Positions 34,842 through 42,917 of a stretch of 64,000 bases of DNA are shown here, piece after piece (the first letter of the stretch is position 1; every line of letters begins with the position of its first letter). This DNA is from Alkalicoccus luteus. Lineage in GTDB: Bacteria > Bacillota > Bacilli > Bacillales > Salisediminibacteriaceae. The stretch lies in the NCBI GenBank assembly GCA_052061695.1, contig JBPZEY010000012.1; one strand, 5' to 3'. The notes beneath the pieces were generated by a model that searched no databases, had not been told where the DNA came from, and worked only from the letters and a program-made list of their open reading frames with translations. Position numbers and translations under genes: made by a program.

Positions 34842-35561
34842 ATGAAAGCAGTTATTCTCCTGGCGGCACTGGCGCTGCTCACCGGCTGTCTGTATCCGCA
34901 GGATCAGCGTGATGCCCAGCACGGACCAAACGAGGAGCAGCTTGAAAGAGTGCAGACCGCTGTCGCGCAATTTCAGGAAAACACAGGTGTTCTGCCAATT
35001 GCAACGCGTGATGCGGACACACCTCAGTACAGAAGGTATCCGGTGCAATTTACGCAGTTAATCCCATCCTATTTGAGCGAACCGCCGGCTAATGCATTTG
35101 AAAATGGCGGAACGTATCAGTACGTCCTTACTAACGTTGAGGAGACACCGGAAGTGAAGCTGATCGACCTTCGCACCGTCCGTACGATTCAAGAGGTGGA
35201 AACACAGGTTTTCAGCTATCGAAGCTCCAATCAGTACGCGCCAGTTGATGAAATCGTCGGCAATGAGCTGATCAGGCTTGATTATGAAGCATTGGGCTAT
35301 GAGGAAGAACCAACTGTAGCCAGTCCGTTCCATCCTGATCACCGGCTTCCTCTTCTGTATACGACACAAGGAGACGTCGTCATTGATTTTTCACTTGATA
35401 TTCAGCACTATGCAGAGGAATATGGGCTGGAAGGGTATGAATATGGCGAAGACATGCGCGATTTACTGACAGATCATGCTCCGTTTGTACCTGCATACTC
35501 TGTACCGACCACACTAACCGAAGATGGCTCGATTGAATTTATCGATGGAGAGTTAAGCTGA
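34842..35561 (+). CDS. yphF: Lipoprotein YphF
   Basis: The product is 239 residues with an N-terminal signal and lipobox LLTGC. The mature acidic protein contains RYPVQFTQLIPSYLSEPPANAFENGG and later PFHPDHRLPLLYTTQG. Location and pattern match B. subtilis YphF; function unknown. Start ATG 34842 from AAAGGCGGG; ATG 34836 is too close to it. In B. subtilis spoIVA lies between this gene and hbs; here only a terminator and the hbs promoter do. Confidence 0.78.
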   Translation: MKAVILLAALALLTGCLYPQDQRDAQHGPNEEQLERVQTAVAQFQENTGVLPIATRDADTPQYRRYPVQFTQLIPSYLSEPPANAFENGGTYQYVLTNVEETPEVKLIDLRTVRTIQEVETQVFSYRSSNQYAPVDEIVGNELIRLDYEALGYEEEPTVASPFHPDHRLPLLYTTQGDVVIDFSLDIQHYAEEYGLEGYEYGEDMRDLLTDHAPFVPAYSVPTTLTEDGSIEFIDGELS

Positions 35562-35566
35562 AAGTG

Positions 35567-35606
35567 AGACCGGAAACCTTGCAGTATGAAGGGTTCCGGT
35601 CTTTTT
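35567..35606 (+). terminator. Terminator of yphF
   Basis: AGACCGGAA..CCTT / AAGG.TTCCGGTCT stem (one mismatch) followed by TTTT. Confidence 0.88.
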
Positions 35607-35669
35607 GTCAAATATTTTACATATTTAGCAAAATAATAATAAAAAAAACAATGAAATACACGAAAGTTG

Positions 35670-35698
35670 TTGAATTCACAGGGTTTTTCGTTTAACAT
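35670..35698 (+). promoter_or_regulatory. Candidate hbs promoter
   Basis: TTGAAT, 17-base spacer, TAACAT, about 90 bases before hbs. The surrounding 35610-35665 is very A/T rich (a run of A and a TTTTACAT stretch). Confidence 0.5.
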
Positions 35699-35787
35699 AA
35701 GCCTTGTTATCCCCTTCGCAATAAGGGTTAACACATGTTTTACGTTTTAAAGCAATGGTAAGTATACCTTACAGGGAGGTGAATACC

Positions 35788-36060
35788 ATGAACAAAACAG
35801 AACTGATCAATGCGGTTGCTGAAAAAGCAGACCTTTCTAAAAAGGACGCTACTGGTGCTGTAGATGCCGTTTTCGACATCATCACTGGTGCACTGGAAAA
35901 GCAAGAGAAGGTACAGCTGATCGGATTTGGTAACTTCGAAGTGCGTGAGCGTGCTGCCCGTAAAGGCCGTAACCCTCAGACAGGCGAAGAGATTGAAATC
36001 CCGGCCAGCAACGTGCCTGCATTTAAGCCTGGTAAGGCGCTTAAAGATGCAGTCAAGTAA
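35788..36060 (+). CDS. hbs: DNA-binding protein HU
   Basis: HU is 90 residues, the normal length. It begins MNKTELINAVAEKADLSKKDA, carries GFGNFEVRERAARKGRNPQTG with the DNA-intercalating Pro arm (PASNVPAFKPGKALKDAVK), and acts as the chromosome-compacting dimer. ATG 35788 follows GGGAGGTG; the in-frame ATG at 35755 is rejected because homologues start MNKTEL. Confidence 0.97.
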   Translation: MNKTELINAVAEKADLSKKDATGAVDAVFDIITGALEKQEKVQLIGFGNFEVRERAARKGRNPQTGEEIEIPASNVPAFKPGKALKDAVK

Positions 36061-36098
36061 TAGATTACATAAGCATAGTAACAGCCTTATGTAATGAG

Positions 36099-36140
36099 AG
36101 AATACCCGTCAGGCCCTGGGCTTAACGGGTATTCTTTTTT
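36099..36140 (+). terminator. Terminator of hbs
   Basis: AGAATACCCGT / ACGGGTATTCT stem, then TTTTT. A second hairpin (ATTACATAAG / CTTATGTAAT) precedes it at 36064-36095. Confidence 0.9.
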
Positions 36141-36157
36141 GTATCGGAACAGTTTTC

Positions 36158-36186
36158 TTGTAGGTAGAACGGCCCTGTGCTATTAT
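36158..36186 (+). promoter_or_regulatory. Promoter of folE-mtrB
   Basis: TTGTAG, 17-base spacer, TATTAT, about 120 bases before folE. Confidence 0.55.
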
Positions 36187-36306
36187 CAACACATTCAGCT
36201 GCATATACACCTTGTATATGCAGGGTGTCCGTCGATCTATTCATCAAAGAAGCAGATGCAGGCTGGACACAGGGCTGATGACAACAGGAAATGGAGGCTG
36301 TTATAA

Positions 36307-36873
36307 ATGAGCCAGGTAGATCATGCAAAAATTGAACAGGCAGTGACGTTAATACTTGAAGCCATCGGTGAAGACCCGGACAGAGAAGGTCTTGAAGATA
36401 CTCCGAAACGCGTAGCAAGAATGTATGAAGAAGTTTTCCAGGGATTGCATCAGGATCCAAAAGAGCACTTTAAAACGGTGTTTGGAGAAGATCATGAGGA
36501 GCTGGTCCTGGTAAAGGACATACCATTTTATTCGATGTGCGAACATCATCTTGTTCCATTCTTCGGAAAAGCGCATATCGGCTATTTGCCCCAAGGCGGG
36601 CAGGTTACCGGTTTGAGCAAGCTTGCCCGTGCAGTTGAAGCTGTGACAAAGCGTCCGCAGCTGCAGGAACGGATTACATCAACAATAGCAGATTCCATGG
36701 TGGATACGCTGAATCCGCGCGGCGTCATTGTCATCGTTGAAGCAGAACATATGTGTATGACGATGCGCGGTGTGAAGAAGCCTGGTTCCATGACTGTTAC
36801 TTCCGCAGTCCGGGGGGCATTCCGTGACGATGCGGCTGCTCGTTCTGAAGTGATGGCGCTGATCAAACAGTAA
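36307..36873 (+). CDS. folE: GTP cyclohydrolase I
   Basis: FolE (188 residues) makes dihydroneopterin triphosphate, first step of folate synthesis. Zinc and catalytic residues are in FYSMCEHHLVPFFGKAHIGY and EAEHMCMTMRGVKKPGS; TPKRVARMYEEVF is the N-terminal signature. Start after GGAGG. It is followed 27 bases later by mtrB, the mtrAB arrangement of B. subtilis. Confidence 0.96.
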   Translation: MSQVDHAKIEQAVTLILEAIGEDPDREGLEDTPKRVARMYEEVFQGLHQDPKEHFKTVFGEDHEELVLVKDIPFYSMCEHHLVPFFGKAHIGYLPQGGQVTGLSKLARAVEAVTKRPQLQERITSTIADSMVDTLNPRGVIVIVEAEHMCMTMRGVKKPGSMTVTSAVRGAFRDDAAARSEVMALIKQ

Positions 36874-36900
36874 AACATCCACTGGGAAGGAGGCGGTTTC

Positions 36901-37122
36901 ATGGCACAGTCGAATGATTATATTGTCATCAAAGCAGAAGAAAACGGGGTAAACGTGATTGGGCTCACCCGAGGTACGGATACCCGCTTTCATCATTCTG
37001 AGAAGCTTGATAAAGATGAGATGATGATTGCACAGTTTACAGAGCATACATCTGCGATAAAAATCAGAGGCCGGGCGAAGGTACAGACTGCACACGGCGA
37101 AATGACGAGCGGAGAAGACTGA
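36901..37122 (+). CDS. mtrB: TRAP, trp RNA-binding attenuation protein
   Basis: This 73-residue protein forms an 11-subunit ring that, when loaded with tryptophan, binds (G/U)AG repeats in trp leader RNA. Conserved RNA- and Trp-contact residues appear in DYIVIKAEENGVNVIGLTRG, TRFHHSEKLDKDE and IKIRGRAKVQTAHGEM. The target leader is at 46813-47022. Start after GGGAAGGAGG. Confidence 0.95.
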   Translation: MAQSNDYIVIKAEENGVNVIGLTRGTDTRFHHSEKLDKDEMMIAQFTEHTSAIKIRGRAKVQTAHGEMTSGED

Positions 37123-37145
37123 TCCTGCTTCTGAGCGGGCTGCTA

Positions 37146-37178
37146 GGCTGCAGGAATATGCGGTCTTGCAGCCTTTTC
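37146..37178 (+). terminator. Terminator of folE-mtrB
   Basis: GGCTGCA / TGCAGCC stem with a 14-base loop followed by TTTTC. Confidence 0.75.
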
Positions 37179-37295
37179 TCGTTTCAGTTACATCAGCTCG
37201 AAGGGTTCATCTAGTAGAACTCTAGTTGAACGAACCTCAATTATTATTGCGGTAAAACTTATTGCTCATCCTTTCTCGTTTAGAAACGTATGTGC

Positions 37296-37301
37296 TATAC
37301 T
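37296..37301 (+). promoter_or_regulatory. -10 element of the hepS operon
   Basis: TATACT with a weak TTTCTC upstream (18-base spacer). It implies that transcription begins near 37308, so translation must start downstream of that point. Confidence 0.45.
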
Positions 37302-37361
37302 AGACTAGCAGATATGGAAGCGCCGTCTTCCAATCGGATGACGAATCTGGGGGCTCTGAGC

Positions 37362-38081
37362 ATGACAGCAACGTATGATCACGTAAACAATTTACATAAA
37401 CTCACTGAGGATTTTTACAGGGAAGCATCGTATTCCTATGTTCAGAAATTCCTTCCTGATGCTGTCATGAACGTGATGCAGGCCGAGCTGATATTGCTGC
37501 TGCTGGAAGATACAGCGCTTCACGCAGAGGAGAAGCACGCTGTAGCTCTTGCAGCTTCGCTGGTGCAGTCTGCGATGGATACGCATGACCGCATCGACAG
37601 CACACCTGTTCACTCGGAAAAACATCGCAAGGAACGTCAGCTTACAGTTTTATCAGGAGATTATTACAGCAGTCTGTATTATTCCATTCTGGCTGAACGC
37701 AAGCTGATTGCCTATATTAGTTTATTTTCAGGAGCGGTTCAAAAGATAAATGAGCATAAAATGGCGGCCCTCGAAGCAGAAGATGAGTGGAGCACACTGT
37801 CTCTGCTCGCAGAAGCAGCATCGTGTATCCCTGCCGCAGCTGCAGCTCACATCGGACGCAGCGAGCTGATTCCTGCTTTTAAGCAGCTGTTTATCCTGCA
37901 GCTATTAAAAGAGGAGCATGTGGATAAGGAAATGTTTTTTTCCTGCAGACTCCCACGATCTGATCGGTCCGAGCTTGCGGGAAGGGCCTTTTTGCGATTG
38001 AAGGAGCTGCCTGCAGCTGATGGCCAGACGCAGACATTTCTGCGTCAGGAAGCGCGCAGGCTCATGATGATGCCTTATTAG
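37362..38081 (+). CDS. hepS: Heptaprenyl diphosphate synthase component I
   Basis: The product is about 239 residues, all helical, without the Asp-rich catalytic motifs, as is normal for the small regulatory subunit. HKLTEDFYREASYSYVQKF and GDYYSSLYYSILAE match the HEPPP_synt_1 family. With HepT it makes the C35 menaquinone side chain. ATG 37362 lies after a GGGGG ribosome-like site; in-frame ATGs at 37290 and 37338 lie before or close to the promoter. It heads hepS-menG-mqnP-mqnA-hepT. Confidence 0.85.
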   Translation: MTATYDHVNNLHKLTEDFYREASYSYVQKFLPDAVMNVMQAELILLLLEDTALHAEEKHAVALAASLVQSAMDTHDRIDSTPVHSEKHRKERQLTVLSGDYYSSLYYSILAERKLIAYISLFSGAVQKINEHKMAALEAEDEWSTLSLLAEAASCIPAAAAAHIGRSELIPAFKQLFILQLLKEEHVDKEMFFSCRLPRSDRSELAGRAFLRLKELPAADGQTQTFLRQEARRLMMMPY

Positions 38082-38092
38082 GAGAGATTTGA

Positions 38093-38818
38093 ATGACCCG
38101 GACAAAAGAAGAAAAGGTACATGACGTATTTCAATCTATTTCAGGCAATTACGATAAAATGAACGCGATTATTAGTTTTCAGCTGCACCGTGCATGGAGA
38201 AGAGATACTGGACGCAGGATGCAGGTTTTCAAAGGGGCGCATGCGCTTGATCTATGCTGCGGAACAGCAGACTGGACGATTCAGCTAGCAAAGGCTGCGG
38301 GTCCTGAAGGCTACGTCTGCGGTCTCGACTTTAGTGAGAATATGCTTGATATCGGCAGAAAGAAAACGGCTGCGATACCGGCTCTCGAACTTATTCAGGG
38401 GAATGCAATGGAACTGCCGTTTGATGATGAAGCATTTGATTTCGTCACTATCGGCTTCGGGCTGCGGAACGTTCCGGACTATGACACCGTTCTTGCAGAG
38501 ATGTACCGGGTATTGAAGCCGGGCGGAACAGCCGTATGCTTAGAAACGTCCCAGCCGGAAAAACCGCTGATCAGCGGAGCCTACTGGTTTTATTTCTCTA
38601 AAGTGATGCCGGTTTTCGGTCGTTTGTTTGCCGGTAAGTACGATGAGTACTCCTGGCTTCAGGAATCGACTAAGCACTTCCCGTCGAAGCAGAAGCTGAA
38701 ACAGATGTTCCGGAACGCTGGCTTTTCCAGTGTTGATGTACGGTCGTACTCAGGCGGCACAGCTGCCTCCCATTTCGCTTATAAGGCAGAAAGGGGAGCC
38801 GAACATGAAAAAGCTTAA
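38093..38818 (+). CDS. menG: Demethylmenaquinone methyltransferase
   Basis: The 241-residue SAM-dependent methyltransferase (UbiE/MenG) catalyses the last step of menaquinone synthesis. KVHDVFQSISGNYDKMNAI is the family start; DLCCGTADWTI is the SAM site; GFGLRNVPDYDTVLAEMYRVLKPGG is diagnostic. Start after AGGAGAG. It overlaps mqnP by 14 bases. Confidence 0.95.
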   Translation: MTRTKEEKVHDVFQSISGNYDKMNAIISFQLHRAWRRDTGRRMQVFKGAHALDLCCGTADWTIQLAKAAGPEGYVCGLDFSENMLDIGRKKTAAIPALELIQGNAMELPFDDEAFDFVTIGFGLRNVPDYDTVLAEMYRVLKPGGTAVCLETSQPEKPLISGAYWFYFSKVMPVFGRLFAGKYDEYSWLQESTKHFPSKQKLKQMFRNAGFSSVDVRSYSGGTAASHFAYKAERGAEHEKA

Positions 38819-39671
38819 AGTTATCTTGGAAATGATTAAATTTGAGCATACTATTTTTGCTCTTCCGTTTGCCTTTCTGGGGGCACTGCTCGGGAGCTAT
38901 TATGTTTTAGGGCATTTCCCATCCTTTATTGACTGGGTGTGGATAACCCTCGCCATGGTTGGTGCCAGAAGTGCTGCTATGTCGTTAAACCGAGTAATCG
39001 ATGCCTCGATCGATAAAGCCAACCCCCGTACAGCAGATCGAGCCATACCGGCCGGACTTATTTCAAAGGTGGAAACGTGGGTATTTATAGGAGTTTCTTT
39101 TTTTGTGTTGTTTTTTGCAGCATTCCAGCTGAATATGCTGGCTGTTTACCTGCTGCCGCTGGCAGTGTTTTTTCTTGTGTTTTATTCGTATACAAAGCGA
39201 TTCACATGGCTTTGCCACGTGATCCTCGGTATAACTATTGCTCTGGCACCTTTAGGCGGATGGGTAGCAGCTACGGGCGTTCTATCGTGGGAGGCCGTGG
39301 TGCTGTTTGCAGCAGTCGCCTTCTGGACAGCTGGCTTCGATATCATTTATGCCACGCAGGATGCAGACTATGACCGGCATGCCGGCCTGCATTCCATTCC
39401 CAGCCGATTTGGCATTGCACGAGCGCTGATTTTTTCCCGCAGCTTTCACGTCATAAGCTTTACAGCACTGATCCTGCTTGCCTTCGTAACACCGTTAGGG
39501 TGGATCTTTATCGTCGGAGCATTAGCAGCGGGCGGAGTCATGGTGTATGAGCATTCACTCGTATCAGCAGATGATCTCTCAAACGTAAATAAAGCATTTT
39601 TCACAATGAATGGGATCATCAGCCTGCTCATGCTTGTGTTTACGATTGGAGATCTGCTGATTCTTGCCTGA
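38805..39671 (+). CDS. mqnP: UbiA-family prenyltransferase of the futalosine menaquinone pathway (MqnP)
   Basis: The integral membrane enzyme has 288 residues and about eight hydrophobic helices. Two Asp-rich motifs are conserved: NRVIDASIDKANPRT and DIIYATQDADYDRHAG, which bind the Mg-polyprenyl diphosphate. It attaches the heptaprenyl chain to the aromatic precursor. The neighbouring mqnA indicates the futalosine variant rather than classical MenA. ATG 38805 follows AAAGGGGAG within the end of menG. Confidence 0.85.
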   Translation: MKKLKVILEMIKFEHTIFALPFAFLGALLGSYYVLGHFPSFIDWVWITLAMVGARSAAMSLNRVIDASIDKANPRTADRAIPAGLISKVETWVFIGVSFFVLFFAAFQLNMLAVYLLPLAVFFLVFYSYTKRFTWLCHVILGITIALAPLGGWVAATGVLSWEAVVLFAAVAFWTAGFDIIYATQDADYDRHAGLHSIPSRFGIARALIFSRSFHVISFTALILLAFVTPLGWIFIVGALAAGGVMVYEHSLVSADDLSNVNKAFFTMNGIISLLMLVFTIGDLLILA

Positions 39672-39697
39672 CGACCCCTTGAAAGGATGACGGTAAC

Positions 39698-40552
39698 ATG
39701 TCTTTTACAATTGGTGAAATTACCTATACAAATATTCAGCCGATGTTTCATTTCTTGGATAGGGCTACGATGAGGCAGCAAGGATTCACGTTTCAAAAAG
39801 CGATCCCTGCCGAACTGAACAAACGAATGCGGAACGGCGTGGTTGATGCTGGCGGTATAAGCTCATTTGAATATGCTTCCAATCCAGGAGCATATTATAT
39901 TTTACGAGATCTGTCTGTTTCATCCAAAGGCAGCGTACGATCTATTTTTCTGTTTTCGAAGCGTCCAATTGAAGAGCTCGACAATGCTTCGGTAGCACTG
40001 ACCTCGAGTTCGGCTACCTCTGTACACCTGCTAAAGCTCTTACTGGAGAGGCGGGAAGGTGTTCAGCCTGTTTATACAGTAGAAGAACCTGATTACAAAC
40101 AGATGCTCGCTCGTCATGATGCATGTCTGCTAATTGGTGATGATGCAATAAAAGCGGCAGATTCCGCGGAAGAAAGCTATCAGTATGACCTTGGCCGTCT
40201 TTGGTTTGAATGGACAGGTCTTCCGATGACGTATGCGCTGCTCGCGGTGCGGAGAGAAAAAGCGGATCAGGATCCGCAGCGAACAGAAAAACTGCATCGG
40301 CAGCTGACAGACAGTCTGCATCTATGTCAAACGACTGGCTTTAAAGCTTTAACCGAAAAATCTGCTGCTGAGCACGGGCTTACTAGATCGTTTTGGGAAT
40401 CCTACTTTCAAAACCTGCGCTACGAGCTAAATGAAGAGGAATTTGCGGGTCTCAGCCTTTTCTGCCGAATGCTTTATGAAGAGCACTATATCCCGGAAAA
40501 GCCGAAAATTGAAGTCTGGGCATCTGACAGATACAGGATGGGATTACGATGA
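39698..40552 (+). CDS. mqnA: Chorismate dehydratase MqnA (futalosine pathway)
   Basis: The 284-residue protein has a periplasmic-binding-protein-like fold (DUF178/MqnA). It begins IGEITYTNIQPMFHFLD and contains VVDAGGISSFEYA, SVRSIFLFSKRP and the SSSATSVHLLKLLL substrate loop, with LIGDDAIK and LWFEWTGLPMTYAL further on. It converts chorismate to 3-enolpyruvylbenzoate, the first step of the alternative menaquinone route. It lies between mqnP and hepT with a four-base overlap into hepT. mqnBCDE are not in the window. Confidence 0.9.
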   Translation: MSFTIGEITYTNIQPMFHFLDRATMRQQGFTFQKAIPAELNKRMRNGVVDAGGISSFEYASNPGAYYILRDLSVSSKGSVRSIFLFSKRPIEELDNASVALTSSSATSVHLLKLLLERREGVQPVYTVEEPDYKQMLARHDACLLIGDDAIKAADSAEESYQYDLGRLWFEWTGLPMTYALLAVRREKADQDPQRTEKLHRQLTDSLHLCQTTGFKALTEKSAAEHGLTRSFWESYFQNLRYELNEEEFAGLSLFCRMLYEEHYIPEKPKIEVWASDRYRMGLR

Positions 40553-41517
40553 AGCTAGCAGAATTATACAGACACGTTAAACCAGAGGCTGCCAAGCTGG
40601 AAAAGGAAATTGAAGCCGCTATAACGTCCGATCATGACGTATTGGAACAGACGTCCGCACACATCCTGCAGGCAGGCGGAAAGCGAATCAGGCCTGTTTT
40701 TGTGCTTCTTAGTGCCAAGTGCAGTTCGTACGAGTTTGATGAGATTAAAAAAGTAGCAGTGCCGCTTGAATTGATACACATGGCTTCTCTCGTGCACGAT
40801 GATGTCATTGACGATGCTGACACACGACGGGGCCGGGAAACCATTAAATCACGATGGGACAACCGGACGGCGATGTATACTGGCGATTTTTTATTTGCCA
40901 AAGCCATTCAAAAAGCAGCGGAGAGCAAATTTCTGGACGTTCATCCGATCTTGTCCCGGGCGATGAGAGAAATGTGTATTGGCGAGATCGAACAGCTGCA
41001 GGATCAGTATCATGCAGATCAGTCGCTTAAGGATTACCTGCGCCGCATTCGCCGAAAGACAGCACTCCTGATTTCAGTCAGCTGTGAGCTGGGAGCCGTC
41101 GTCAGCGGAGCGGATGATGACCTGCGGAGAGCACTAAAATGGTATGGCTATTATGCAGGCATGGCTTTCCAGGTAACAGACGATATTTTAGATTTTACTG
41201 GAAGTGAAAAGGAGCTCGGAAAACCTGCCGGCAGTGACTTAATCCAAGGGAATATTACGATTCCTGCGCTTTACGCCATGGAGGAGGATGCCGAGCTTAA
41301 CCGGATGATCCGTGACTATACGAACGATCCGGAACGAGTGCACCTGCCGATGGACGATGTTATCAGACGCCTTCGGCAAACAAATGCCATCTTCAAGTCG
41401 CGTCAGCTGGCAGACTCCTATGTGAATAAAGCAGTCATGATGCTGAAACCTTTCGCAAGTGCGGATACGGATTCCTTGATCCGGATTGCACATTTTATCG
41501 GCGGGCGTCGGTTTTAA
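40549..41517 (+). CDS. hepT: Heptaprenyl diphosphate synthase component II
   Basis: HepT (322 residues) is the catalytic subunit of the C35 prenyl synthase. The first Asp-rich motif is HDDVIDDADTRRG, the second DDILDFTG; GGKRIRPVFVLL binds the homoallylic substrate. It starts within the mqnA stop (ATGA) and ends the menaquinone cluster. Confidence 0.94.
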   Translation: MKLAELYRHVKPEAAKLEKEIEAAITSDHDVLEQTSAHILQAGGKRIRPVFVLLSAKCSSYEFDEIKKVAVPLELIHMASLVHDDVIDDADTRRGRETIKSRWDNRTAMYTGDFLFAKAIQKAAESKFLDVHPILSRAMREMCIGEIEQLQDQYHADQSLKDYLRRIRRKTALLISVSCELGAVVSGADDDLRRALKWYGYYAGMAFQVTDDILDFTGSEKELGKPAGSDLIQGNITIPALYAMEEDAELNRMIRDYTNDPERVHLPMDDVIRRLRQTNAIFKSRQLADSYVNKAVMMLKPFASADTDSLIRIAHFIGGRRF

Positions 41518-41527
41518 CTGGATCAGC

Positions 41528-41554
41528 GCCGGACAGAATATCCCCTGTCCGGCT
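41528..41554 (+). terminator. Hairpin after hepT
   Basis: GCCGGACAG / CTGTCCGGC 9-base stem, followed only by TGCATAGTTT, so termination may be partial. Confidence 0.5.
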
Positions 41555-41570
41555 GCATAGTTTATTTTAT

Positions 41571-41584
41571 TGAAAGCGTTGTCA
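41571..41584 (+). promoter_or_regulatory. cre-type CcpA operator overlapping the ndk -35
   Basis: TGAAAGCGTTGTCA fully matches TGWAANCGNTNWCA. Its last six bases are the -35 hexamer of the ndk promoter, so binding should repress. It is the exact reverse complement of the 14-mer upstream of fhs. Confidence 0.6.
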
Positions 41585-41607
41585 TATGTCGGGGTTTTTG
41601 TTATAGT
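41579..41607 (+). promoter_or_regulatory. SigA-type promoter of ndk
   Basis: TTGTCA, 17-base spacer, TATAGT, about 40 bases before ndk. Confidence 0.7.
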
Positions 41608-41648
41608 AGGATAGAATTACATATTATGTATGCAGGAGATGATCAATG

Positions 41649-42083
41649 ATGGAACAAACATTTGTTATGGTGAAGCCGGATGGCGTTCGCCGCGGTCTCG
41701 CAAGTACAATTATGAACCGTTTTGAACAGAAGGGCTACGTTCTCCGGGGAGCAAAGCTGATGACCATGTCACGCGATCTCGCTGAAACGCATTATGGGGA
41801 GCATAAAGAGCGTCCGTTTTTCGGCGAACTCGTATCATTTATTACGTCGGGTCCTGTGTTTACTATGGTGCTGGAGGGAGAAGGAGTTATCGCTGAAGCC
41901 CGAAAAATGATTGGTGCAACAGATCCATTGGAAGCTGCACCTGGTACGATTCGAGGGGATTATGCGACAAAAAAATCTGAGAATATTATTCACGGTTCAG
42001 ATTCTCCGGAAAGCGCAGAGCGGGAAATTGCGTTATTTTTCTCAGCAGATGAGCTTGTAGAAGCTCCACAGACTATTTCCTAA
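41649..42083 (+). CDS. ndk: Nucleoside diphosphate kinase
   Basis: Ndk (about 144 residues) equilibrates nucleoside di- and triphosphates through a phospho-His. FVMVKPDGVRRGL is the N-terminal signature and the active site His lies in NIIHGSDSPESAEREI. ATG 41649 or 41646 can serve; GCAGGAG favours 41649 slightly. Located between hepT and cheR as in B. subtilis. Confidence 0.95.
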   Translation: MEQTFVMVKPDGVRRGLASTIMNRFEQKGYVLRGAKLMTMSRDLAETHYGEHKERPFFGELVSFITSGPVFTMVLEGEGVIAEARKMIGATDPLEAAPGTIRGDYATKKSENIIHGSDSPESAEREIALFFSADELVEAPQTIS

Positions 42084-42154
42084 TCAATCATTAAAAGAGA
42101 AGCGGTCTGTTTCGCAGCGCTCAGAGTGTTAATATCGTCATTTTAAGGGAGTCA

Positions 42155-42676
42155 CCTTGCATCTGCTTGTATCTGCCGACACTCGCTTTTAGGGGGAACG
42201 GGGCTCGGCTTTCCCTCCTGCTGTCCGGCGGATCTTCGCCTCTTTTTGAGACGAGGTCTTCCGAATTCGGAACCTGACAGTGCGATTTAAGTGCCTGATG
42301 ATACGAGTCAAGATCTGGTTCAAGACGGATGAAACCTGCCTTATCCGACATTTCGATGACCAAAAGGGATGCCACTTCGCTTCATTGCCCTTGCAAGCAG
42401 AAGCGCACTCCTCTCTGCTTGTCGTGATGTTTTACTCCAAAGTGCGGACCCGGACCGGCGCTTGAAGGCTTCTTTTGAGAAGCCTGTGTCCAAGTAAAGC
42501 CGCGCCCTCCTCCCGTGCCTTTTTTCCCTTCATACGAGAGGATGCCGGAGAAATAGCAGATGAGAAGCCCGCGGCATCTAGATAAATAGAGAGGAAATAC
42601 GACTAAACAGGCAAGTTGATGAATGGTCTCAACAGCCTGCGCGCTGATAACGCTTCTTCGTTATCAGCGTTTTTTT
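42155..42676 (+). repeat. Copy B of the ~520-nt intergenic element, ending in a terminator
   Basis: It fills most of the 834-base ndk-cheR gap. Module 1 (42155-42252) contains two spaced CTGC words and CCTCCTGCTGT. Module 2 (42442-42512) aligns to copy A without gaps at about 75% identity by eye. Its hairpin AGGCTTC-TTTTGA-GAAGCCT (42466-42485) has the same stem and loop length as copy A but a different loop. The unit ends in AGCCTGCG and a perfect terminator. No frame conserved with copy A is evident. The remaining bases 42677-42917 hold only the cheR upstream region. Confidence 0.7.
42642..42676 (+). terminator. Strong terminator at the 3' end of repeat copy B
   Basis: CGCTGATAACG-CTTCTT-CGTTATCAGCG, a perfect 11-base stem, followed by TTTTTTT. 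It is 560 bases past ndk, so it may end an independent RNA rather than ndk mRNA. Confidence 0.93.
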
Positions 42677-42917
42677 ATTGGAGCAAGTGGTTGGACCTGC
42701 CTCAAAAAAATTAGAATCTAATAAACGTGTACGCAATCGAAGGTTTGAGACTGCGGTTATCTGTAAATGAATTCCATATCAACATCTGTTTCAGTGAGGA
42801 TAGAAGACGGGTTATTTATTAATAGCCGGACTGTGGGATAATAAAAGCAGCAGGATCTGCCGATAGTAAAGACAGAGCTGTACTTAAATGTGTCACGAGA
42901 GAAGAGGGATAGATAGC

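Noticed and set aside
42121..42375. 84-residue minus-strand frame in the ndk-cheR gap
   Set aside because: It lies on module 1 of the repeat. The corresponding strand of copy A codes a different, gapped sequence, so conservation is at base level only.
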